A stretch of DNA of 27,529 nucleotides from JALZAH01 sp051000755 (lineage in GTDB: Bacteria > Actinomycetota > Acidimicrobiia > Acidimicrobiales > Palsa-688): NCBI GenBank assembly GCA_051000755.1, contig JBPCNZ010000061.1, positions 1 through 27,529 of the forward strand, given 5' to 3'. Position numbers and translations under genes: made by a program. Shown here one piece after another: positions 22,033 to 27,529 of the stretch. Position 1 is the first letter of the stretch. The number at the start of each line of letters is the position of its first letter. The notes below the pieces were generated by a model that was given only the letters and a program-made list of their open reading frames with translations, was not told the origin of the DNA and searched no databases.

Positions 22033-23559
22033 ATGACTTCCACGGTTCTCCCCCCTCCTCGCCTCGGGGCCGGCCGCCGCATCCCCACCTGGGCCGTGCT
22101 GGCCATCTGCTGCATGGCCCAGTTCATGGTCGTGCTCGATGTGTCCATCGTCAACGTGGCCCTGCCCCAGATGCGCCATGACCTGCACCTGACCGTCGCC
22201 GGCCAGCAGTGGGTCGTCAACGCCTACACCCTGACCTTCGCCGGGTTCCTCCTCCTCGGCGGCCGGGCCGCCGACCTGTTCGGGCGCCGGCGGGTGTTCA
22301 TGGTGGGGCTGGGCGTGTTCACGTTCTGCAGCCTGATCGGCGGCCTGGCCGCCAGCGGCGGGATGCTCATCGGCGCCCGGGCCGCCCAGGGCATCGGGGG
22401 GGCCATCCTGGCCCCGGCCACCCTCAGCCTGCTCACCACCCGCTTCACCGAGGCCGACGAGCGGCGCAAGGCCCTCGGGGCCTGGTCCGCCACCGCCGCC
22501 AGCGGGGCCGCCATCGGCGTCCTGCTGGGCGGGGTCCTCACCAGCGTCCTCGACTGGCGGTGGGTGCTGTTCGTCAACGTCCCCATCGGCGCCGCCCTCC
22601 TCATCGGCGCCGCCGTGGCCCTCACCGAGTCCAAGGGTGACGGCGTCAAGCGCAGCCTGGACCTGCCCGGCGCGGTCACGGTCACCGCCGGCCTGGCCCT
22701 GACCGTGTATGCCATCGTCGGCACCGACACCCACCCGTGGGGCTCCACCCAGACATTGGTGACCCTCGCCCTGGGCCTGGCCCTCCTGGCCACGTTCATC
22801 GTCATCGAGGCCCGGATCGCCACCGAACCGCTGGTGCCCCTCGGCGTCTTCCGCCGCCGTTCGCTGTCCGCGGCCAACGGGATCGGGGTGACCATCGGGG
22901 CGGCCCTCTTCGGGACCTATTTCTTCCTGGCTCTGTTCCTCCAGCAGATCGACGGTTACAGCCCGCTGGTCAACGGCCTGGCCACCCTGCCCTCGGCCCT
23001 CGGGACCTTGGCCGCCACCCGGGTCGGCACCCGGTTGGTGAGGACCCTCGGGCCCCGCCGCCAGCTCGTCATCGGCCCCCTGGTGGCCGCCGGTGGGCTG
23101 TTCTGGCTGGCCAACCTCCACCCCGGGCAGGGGTATGCGGCCCACATCCTGGCACCCGTGGTGCTGATCGGCGTCGGCTTCGGGCTCTCGTTCGTCCCCA
23201 TGGTCCTGGCCGCCACCACCGGCCTCCCGCCCCACCAGGCCGGCCTGGCGTCGGGGCTGATCAACACCACTCGCCAGATCGGCGGGGCCGTCGGTCTGGC
23301 CGCCCTCGCCACCGTGGCCACCAACCTCGCCTCCCACCATGGGTCGGGGGCGGTTGCCACCCGGGCCGCCCTGGCACACGGCTACGACCGGGCGTTCCTG
23401 CTCTCCGCAGCCGTGCTGGTCGTCGGCGCCGCGGTGGCCGTGCTGCTCCCCCGCCAGCCGCCACCCGTCCCGGCGCCCGCCACTGCGCCCGCCTCCGGCG
23501 ACGACCTGGTCACGGTCGGCACCCCCGGCGATCAGCCCCTGGTGGCCGTCGAGCCCTGA
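22033..23559 (+). CDS. MFS multidrug efflux transporter, DHA2 (14-TM) family
   Basis: 508 residues with 14 predicted helices. Family marks are MAQFMVVLDVSIVNVALPQM (helix 1, with the acidic DVSIVNVALP motif of drug:H+ antiporters), LLGGRAADLFGRRRVFM (loop 2-3 motif), RAAQGIGGAILAPATLSLLT and GAAIGVLLGGVLT (motif C). It probably exports drugs or other toxic small molecules across the cytoplasmic membrane in exchange for protons. ATG 22033 is preceded by AAGGG. The divergent marR gene is its likely repressor. The protein ends with a Pro/Ala-rich tail. Confidence 0.94.
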   Translation: MTSTVLPPPRLGAGRRIPTWAVLAICCMAQFMVVLDVSIVNVALPQMRHDLHLTVAGQQWVVNAYTLTFAGFLLLGGRAADLFGRRRVFMVGLGVFTFCSLIGGLAASGGMLIGARAAQGIGGAILAPATLSLLTTRFTEADERRKALGAWSATAASGAAIGVLLGGVLTSVLDWRWVLFVNVPIGAALLIGAAVALTESKGDGVKRSLDLPGAVTVTAGLALTVYAIVGTDTHPWGSTQTLVTLALGLALLATFIVIEARIATEPLVPLGVFRRRSLSAANGIGVTIGAALFGTYFFLALFLQQIDGYSPLVNGLATLPSALGTLAATRVGTRLVRTLGPRRQLVIGPLVAAGGLFWLANLHPGQGYAAHILAPVVLIGVGFGLSFVPMVLAATTGLPPHQAGLASGLINTTRQIGGAVGLAALATVATNLASHHGSGAVATRAALAHGYDRAFLLSAAVLVVGAAVAVLLPRQPPPVPAPATAPASGDDLVTVGTPGDQPLVAVEP

Positions 23560-23564
23560 GTCCC

Positions 23565-23612
23565 GCCCGCTGCCTGGCGCCTTCCCCCCGGGGCGCCGGC
23601 GGGCCCTTTCTC
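23565..23612. terminator. Terminator-like hairpin between convergent genes
   Basis: GCCCGC (23565-23570) pairs with GCGGGC (23599-23604) and GGCGCC (23576-23581) with GGCGCC (23592-23597), giving a two-step stem around a TTCCCCCCGG loop, followed by CCTTTCTCTT on the plus strand. It follows the MFS stop by five bases and probably ends that transcript; the downstream pyrimidine run is imperfect. Confidence 0.6.
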
Positions 23613-23613
23613 T

Positions 23614-24534
23614 TCAACTGGCCGGCACGTAGTGCTTGGGGTCCTGGCGTTCATCCATCGGCGGCAGGAACACCGCCGGCGTCTCCACCAGCGGCTCGCT
23701 CATCGGGATCTGACCCCGAGCCCGGCGCCAGCCCGCCCTCGCCCGCGGGTGGTAGCGCAAGGGTGGGGGCACGAACCGCCACGCCAGGCTGGTCGCCCGG
23801 CCTGCGGTGTCGAACAGGAGCTGGTCGGTAGCGGTCCACCGGTAACCCATGCGCTCTCGGACCGGCTGGGGGTACAGGCCGACCGTGAGCCAGACGGCGC
23901 TGCGGGTCACCGGGATGCGCACGAGGGCCCACAGGGGGTCGGGCAGGAGGCCGAGCATCGGGGGCTTTTCGATGTGGGCGATGTCGAGGACGTCCCGGGC
24001 CGCTTTGGTGTCCTCCAGGACGTCGGCGCACATGTGGTCCCAGTACTCGCAGAAGCTGGCCCAGTCCGGTGGGGCAGCCCGGGCGCTGACACCGTAGAGG
24101 CGATACCACTGCAGGGCCTCGGCGTACAGGATCTCCTTGTCGGCGCCGCTCAGGGGGCTGGCGAAGTGATCGGTGAGGAGCACGGAGACCATGAGGAACG
24201 TGGCGTGGGCCCAGAACCACGTCTCGGGGTCGAGGGCGTGGTAACGCCGGCCCTGGGCGTCGATGCCCCCGATGCCGCGGTGGTAGCCGCGCACGGCCCT
24301 GGCCGTCTCCTCCGCTCGAGGGCCGTCGTAGACCACCCCGAGGATCGGGTAGACGGAGCGAAACAGCCGCTCCCACCGCTCGTCGAAGAAGCCCGAGTGC
24401 TCTTCCACCCCGGCGGCCAGACCGGGGTGCATGTTCTGCATCGAACCGGCCCACAGGGCCAGGAGGAAGGTCCGCGTGTCGCCGAAGTACCGCCAGGTCA
24501 GAGAGTCGGGGCCGAGAGGATGAGGTGAGGACAT
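23614..24534 (-). CDS. Oxygenase MpaB-family (DUF2236) protein
   Basis: 306 residues. The DUF2236/MpaB pattern is clear: LTWRYFGDTRTFLLALWAGSMQNMHPGLAAGVEEHSGFF, RLFRSVYPILGVVYDG, VRGYHRGIGGIDAQGRRYHALDPETWFWAHATFLMVSV, and WDHMCADVLEDTKAARDVLD. The histidines in GYHRGIGG, YHALDPETWFWAH are the proposed heme or metal ligands in this family, which includes latex-clearing-type and MpaB oxygenases. The substrate is unknown. ATG 24534 abuts a palindrome at 24536-24560, so the mRNA is probably leaderless or the true start is a little later. It is divergent from a TetR gene. Confidence 0.9.
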   Translation of the reverse strand: MSSPHPLGPDSLTWRYFGDTRTFLLALWAGSMQNMHPGLAAGVEEHSGFFDERWERLFRSVYPILGVVYDGPRAEETARAVRGYHRGIGGIDAQGRRYHALDPETWFWAHATFLMVSVLLTDHFASPLSGADKEILYAEALQWYRLYGVSARAAPPDWASFCEYWDHMCADVLEDTKAARDVLDIAHIEKPPMLGLLPDPLWALVRIPVTRSAVWLTVGLYPQPVRERMGYRWTATDQLLFDTAGRATSLAWRFVPPPLRYHPRARAGWRRARGQIPMSEPLVETPAVFLPPMDERQDPKHYVPAS

Positions 24535-24535
24535 C

Positions 24536-24560
24536 TGTCATCAGCCTAATGTTGATGACA
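24536..24560. promoter_or_regulatory. TetR-type palindromic operator
   Basis: TGTCATCA (24536-24543) and TGATGACA (24553-24560) form a perfect 8-bp inverted repeat with a 9-base spacer. It lies between the divergent mpaB-like and tetR genes, one base from the mpaB start and 33 bases from the tetR start, as expected for a TetR repressor that controls both genes. Confidence 0.8.
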
Positions 24561-24593
24561 CTCGTCGTCAACCCCTTGTGCGATGCTGGCGGC

Positions 24594-25211
24594 ATGGGCT
24601 GGGCCGGGACCACCCTCGATGCCCGGCGCCACGAGCGCCGTCGGCGGCTCCTCGAGGTCGGACTCGACCTGCTCGGCGGCGAGGGGTCGGCGGCGGTGAC
24701 GGTCCGCGCCGTCTGCCGTCACGCCAAGCTCACCGACCGCTACTTCTACGAGAACTTCGCCGATCGCCACGAGCTGATGCTTACCGTGTTCGACCAAGTC
24801 GCCGCCGAGGCCCGCGACGCCCTGGTCGCCGCCACCGCCGTGGTCGCCACCACCGAGGTCGGCGTCCCCGCTCCCCCGGACCGCCTGGCCCGCAGGGCGG
24901 TGGAACGGTTCCTGGCCGTGCTGGTCGATGATCCCCGCAAGGGCCGGGTGCTGTTGCTCGAGCCCCTCACCGATGCCACCCTGAGCCGGCGGGCGGTGGA
25001 GGTACTGCCCCTCTTCGCGGCCCTGGTGCGCTCCCAGCTGGGGGCGACGACGACGGCCCTGGATGCGGAGATGACCGCGACGGCGCTCATCGGGGCCCTG
25101 GCCAACCTGTTCGGCCGGTGGTTGGAGGGGGACCTGCAGGCCAGCCGCCAGGAGGTGACCGATTTCGGGGTCCACCTGCTCACCAACCTGGCGATGCCAC
25201 CCCGGGGCTGA
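24594..25211 (+). CDS. TetR-family transcriptional regulator
   Basis: 205 residues. The N-terminal helix-turn-helix is RRRRLLEVGLDLLGGEGSAAVTVRAVCRHAKLTDRYFYENFADRHEL, with the YFYENF core of TetR proteins. The C-terminal domain (about 65-205) is the ligand and dimer region, ending with ATALIGALANLFGRWLEGDLQAS. ATG 24594 is chosen because the upstream extension to 24525 would run through the operator. Its most likely target is the divergent mpaB-like gene, perhaps with a lipid-like ligand; no ligand can be read from sequence. It converges with the LmeA-like gene seven bases away. Confidence 0.93.
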   Translation: MGWAGTTLDARRHERRRRLLEVGLDLLGGEGSAAVTVRAVCRHAKLTDRYFYENFADRHELMLTVFDQVAAEARDALVAATAVVATTEVGVPAPPDRLARRAVERFLAVLVDDPRKGRVLLLEPLTDATLSRRAVEVLPLFAALVRSQLGATTTALDAEMTATALIGALANLFGRWLEGDLQASRQEVTDFGVHLLTNLAMPPRG

Positions 25212-25218
25212 GCCCGCT

Positions 25219-25848
25219 TCAGAAGGAGGCGACCACGTGATCCAGGGCCGGCGGCAGGTGGTTGGTGGTGCACGTGACCGTGAGGTGACCGGGTGACAGG
25301 CTGGCGGCGCCGATGCAGGGCACCAGGTTGGTGAGCGGGATGGTGACCGAGATCGCCGGCAGGGGGGCGACCTGGATGTCGATGCGATTGTTGACCACGG
25401 CCAGATGGGCCGGGGCCTGGACGCCGGCCAGGCCGACGGTGCCGGCACCGATGGTGACCGGGAGCCCGATCTGGTGGTCGAGCGACGCTTGGGAGATCTG
25501 GGCGGTGATGTCGGCCTCCCGGATGGACTCGAGCTGGACCTTGCCCTGCAGCAGCTGACTCCGGGCCACCCGGACGTCGTGGACGACCACGTCGACCCTG
25601 TCGAGGGCCACGGGACCAGCCTCCACGCCGGTCACATGGGCGGTCAACGTGGGGACCTGGCCCGAGGCGGCCAGGCGGCCGACGAACGGGAACGACGAGA
25701 TGCTCACCTCGGCGTGCGATCCCGGCACCTGGTCGTCGATCTGGGTGGCGATGGCGCTCTCCACATGGTGGCGGACGACCACGTCGGCGATGCTGGCGGC
25801 CACCACGATCACGGCCAGGATGAGGACCGCGACGATCAGTTTGCGCAC
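25219..25848 (-). CDS. LmeA-like phospholipid-binding protein (DUF2993)
   Basis: 209 residues. GTG 25848 begins with one signal-anchor helix (about 3-24: KLIVAVLILAVIVVAASIADVVV). The rest is a beta-rich lipid-binding domain of the DUF2993 type: VESAIATQIDDQVPGSHAEVSISSFPFVGRLAASGQVPTLTAHVTGV, VALDRVDVVVHDVRV, then ADITAQISQASLDHQIGLPV and PLTNLVPCIGAASLSPGHLTVTCTTN with a cysteine pair that may form a disulfide outside. The mycobacterial relative LmeA helps lipoglycan elongation. The start overlaps the larE stop by 13 bases, hence coupled to hemQ-larE. Confidence 0.85.
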   Translation of the reverse strand: MRKLIVAVLILAVIVVAASIADVVVRHHVESAIATQIDDQVPGSHAEVSISSFPFVGRLAASGQVPTLTAHVTGVEAGPVALDRVDVVVHDVRVARSQLLQGKVQLESIREADITAQISQASLDHQIGLPVTIGAGTVGLAGVQAPAHLAVVNNRIDIQVAPLPAISVTIPLTNLVPCIGAASLSPGHLTVTCTTNHLPPALDHVVASF

Positions 25849-26678
25849 GGACCGCTCACACCCCGGGTCATCGGGCCGGGGGCGAGGACGTCGTTCAGGT
25901 TGCCGGAGCGAAATCCTTCGAGGTCGAGGGTCACGTACCGGTACCCGGCGTCCTTGACCGCCCTGACCACCGCCGCCCGGGCCTCCAGGGCCGCCGCCAG
26001 GTCGGCGGGATCGACCTCGATGCGGGCCAAGTCCCCGTAGTGGCGGACCCGGACCTGGGCGAAGCCGAGGGCACGCAGGCCGTCCTCGGCGGCAGCCACC
26101 CGGCTGAGCGTGCCCAGCGTGACGGGCGTGCCGTAGGGCAGCCGGGAGGCCAGGCACGCGGCGGCCGGCTTGTCCCACACCTCCAGGCCGAGGAGGCGGG
26201 CCGCGCCGCGGACGTGGGCCTTGGTGAAGCCGGCGTCGACCAGGGGGAACACCGCCCCGGCTTCGGCCGCGGCTCGTTGACCGGGGCGGTGGTCGCCGAG
26301 GTCGTCGACGTTGACGCCGAGGGCGACGGTGGCATCCTCGGCGGCGGCCAGGGGCGCCAGGCCGTCCATCAGCGCCGACTTGCAATGGAAGCACCGGTCG
26401 GCTCCGTTGGCCACGTACTCGGGGCGGTTGGCCTCGTCGGTCTCTACGCCGACCCAGCGGATGCCTCGGTCGGCCGCCCAGGTCCGGGCCGATTCCAGCT
26501 CGCTGGGGGCCAGAGAGGCGGAGACGGCGGTGGCGGCCACCACCCGTTCGGGCCCGAGCGTGTCGTGGGCGACGAAGGTCAGCAGCGCCGAGTCGACGCC
26601 ACCGCTGAAGGCCACCACCAGCCGGTCGAGCTCACGGAGTCGTTGGCGCAGGGCCTCGAGCGAGCCCGGCGCGCTCAC
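25836..26678 (-). CDS. larE: LarE-type ATP-dependent sacrificial sulfur transferase
   Basis: 280 residues. The PP-loop SGGVDSALL (25-33) binds ATP. The sulfur donor cysteine of LarE lies in PAAACLASRLPYG (Cys175). CFHC (Cys96, Cys99) precedes it, giving three cysteines; some LarE proteins use three such cysteines to hold a [4Fe-4S] cluster, so this may be a catalytic rather than a one-turnover form. LarE inserts sulfur into the nickel-pincer cofactor of lactate racemase and related enzymes. No larA, larB or larC is in the window, so the true substrate is open. GTG 26678 overlaps the hemQ stop (GTGA), indicating translational coupling. Confidence 0.88.
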   Translation of the reverse strand: MSAPGSLEALRQRLRELDRLVVAFSGGVDSALLTFVAHDTLGPERVVAATAVSASLAPSELESARTWAADRGIRWVGVETDEANRPEYVANGADRCFHCKSALMDGLAPLAAAEDATVALGVNVDDLGDHRPGQRAAAEAGAVFPLVDAGFTKAHVRGAARLLGLEVWDKPAAACLASRLPYGTPVTLGTLSRVAAAEDGLRALGFAQVRVRHYGDLARIEVDPADLAAALEARAAVVRAVKDAGYRYVTLDLEGFRSGNLNDVLAPGPMTRGVSGPCAN

Positions 26679-27370
26679 GGAGCGGGCGAACGGGCGCCGA
26701 CGAGGCTCAGCACCTCGGTGATGTCGTCGACAATCCCGGCGTAGAACGGCCCGAACTCGGCGTACTTGGTGGACGCCTCGTCGAAGCGCATGGTGTAGAC
26801 GGTTTCCTTCAGGTCGTCGGGGTGCTCGCCGAAGAGGGTGACGCCCCACTCGTAGTCGTCGAGACCCGTCGAACCGGTGATGACCTGGAGGATGCGCCCG
26901 GCGAAGCGCCGGCCGGACTTGCCGTGGTCCATCATCAGCGCCTTGCGGGCGTCGTAGTCCAGGCCGTACCAGTTGTCGGATTCGCCCCGCCGCTTGGACA
27001 TGGGATAGAAGCACACGGCCCGCTTGCCGACCGGGGGCAGCCGGGGGTGGAGGCGGATGTCGCGCTGCTCTTCGGGCATCTCCTGGGCGTACTCGGAGAT
27101 CTCGGTGAGCGACAGGTAGGAGTCGACGACGTCGAGCCCGGCCCGCTGCAGGTCGGCCTGCAGGTGGCGCAGGCGAACCCAGTCCTCCCCCAGGGCCATG
27201 ATCCCCAGGTCGGCCTTGTGACCGAACACCGAGAAGACGACGATCTGCTGACCGTCGCCGGTCCCCTCCTTGACGGCAGTCTCGATGGCATCGGGATCGA
27301 CGCCATCGGTCAGCTTGCAGAACAGGTGGACGACTCCCCATCCGACCGACGGGCTCAGGGTCTCGGGCAT
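26675..27370 (-). CDS. hemQ: Coproheme decarboxylase HemQ (chlorite-dismutase family)
   Basis: 231 residues from ATG 27370. The family pattern is full: GWGVVHLFCKL, LQADLQRAGLDVVDSYLSLTEISEY, FYPMSKRR (likely catalytic Tyr122 and Lys126), NWYGLDYDARKALMMDHG (His149, likely proximal heme ligand), GRRFAGRILQVITGSTGLDDYEWGVTLFGEHPDDLKETVYTMRFDEASTKYAEFGPFY. HemQ converts coproheme to heme b in Actinomycetota and Firmicutes, with hydrogen peroxide. The longer frame to 27499 has no family similarity. The stop overlaps larE. No other heme gene is visible in the window. Confidence 0.95.
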   Translation of the reverse strand: MPETLSPSVGWGVVHLFCKLTDGVDPDAIETAVKEGTGDGQQIVVFSVFGHKADLGIMALGEDWVRLRHLQADLQRAGLDVVDSYLSLTEISEYAQEMPEEQRDIRLHPRLPPVGKRAVCFYPMSKRRGESDNWYGLDYDARKALMMDHGKSGRRFAGRILQVITGSTGLDDYEWGVTLFGEHPDDLKETVYTMRFDEASTKYAEFGPFYAGIVDDITEVLSLVGARSPAP

Positions 27371-27403
27371 GCACCCACTGTAGGAGCCCCGGTACAGCAC
27401 GGC

Positions 27404-27429
27404 GGCCCGGCCCCCAAAGGGACCGGGCC
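27404..27429. other. Strong GC hairpin upstream of hemQ
   Basis: GGCCCGG (27404-27410) and CCGGGCC (27423-27429) form a 7-bp stem, with an inner CCC/GGG pairing around AAA. No T run follows on either strand, so it is not a clear intrinsic terminator. It sits between hemQ and the gene fragment at the right edge and may be a factor-aided terminator or a 5' leader structure. Confidence 0.5.
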
Positions 27430-27436
27430 ACCGCCA

Positions 27437-27529
27437 ATCGACCAAGAAAGAGAAGGGGGTAGAGGTCCTCCACGCCCCCACCGGGAATGCCGCCCCCACC
27501 GTCCTCTTCGGACTTGTCCACGATGAGGG
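27437..27529 (-). CDS. Possible GroEL-like C-terminal tail at the edge
   Basis: Minus-strand codons at the extreme right read LIVDKSEEDGGGGIPGGG, resembling the tail of GroEL chaperonins (...VDK followed by an acidic stretch and a Gly/Pro-rich end). No stop follows in this frame before hemQ: the frame runs on as VEDLYPLLFLGRLAV. The tail may therefore be shifted by an indel, or the resemblance may be coincidence. Only about 18 codons are involved, so this is a hint only; its lower end is set arbitrarily. Confidence 0.22.

Noticed and set aside
27404..27429. The GC hairpin before hemQ as an intrinsic terminator.
   Set aside because: No T-rich tract follows on either strand.

Overview
The window is uniformly GC-rich and gene-dense, with many GTG starts, 4-bp ATGA/GTGA overlaps between neighbouring genes, and actinobacterial marker families: a PAC2 proteasome-chaperone-like protein, an actinobacterial-type HemQ, an LmeA/DUF2993 protein, a WXG100-like protein, an MpaB/DUF2236 oxygenase and a SoxR of the non-enteric kind. 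This suggests a chromosomal segment of a high-GC Actinomycetota, perhaps an uncultured lineage such as Acidimicrobiia. That placement is inference; there is no rRNA or tRNA here. No complete mobile element, CRISPR array or phage was found.

Layout. 1-2225: a two-component locus on the minus strand (LPG-synthase-type membrane protein, OmpR-type regulator, sensor kinase). The kinase is cut off after about 80 codons by unrelated sequence at the left edge. Two matching 11-bp-period direct repeats, CTGAAG-N5-CTGAAG, sit at exactly the same distance from the regulator start and from the membrane-protein start, so this looks like a small self-contained regulon. 2606-6933 (plus): PAP2 phosphatase, secreted phosphodiester glycosidase-like lipoprotein, PAC2 protein, an unknown protein and an SDR. 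6945-11630 (minus): an unknown protein behind a cluster of GAACCG/CGGTTC repeats, a translationally coupled SPFH/unknown pair with a Gly-rich repeat region, a NUDIX hydrolase and a CoA-disulfide-reductase-like flavoprotein. 11796-15589: a four-Cys mini-protein, an unknown protein, a large membrane-anchored fibronectin-III protein and a DUF427 protein.

15634-21246 is the most unusual block: six tightly packed minus-strand genes in the order soxR, neutral ceramidase, a frameshifted unknown protein, a WXG100-like protein, a 372-aa protein and a small membrane protein. Four of the five junctions are 4-bp overlaps or gaps under 20 bp (the fifth is a 16-18 bp gap class as well), so they probably form one transcript that joins a redox sensor, a sphingolipid hydrolase and an ESX/type-VII-like export module. 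Facing soxR is a MerR-type promoter (19-bp spacer, 16-bp perfect palindrome) that now drives only a 19-codon stub resembling the N-terminus of an NADPH-dependent FMN reductase.

21382-25211: a divergent marR/MFS efflux pair and a divergent mpaB/tetR pair, each with a clear palindromic operator. 25219-27370 (minus): overlapping hemQ, larE and an LmeA-like gene. The right edge may hold the tail of a GroEL-like gene.
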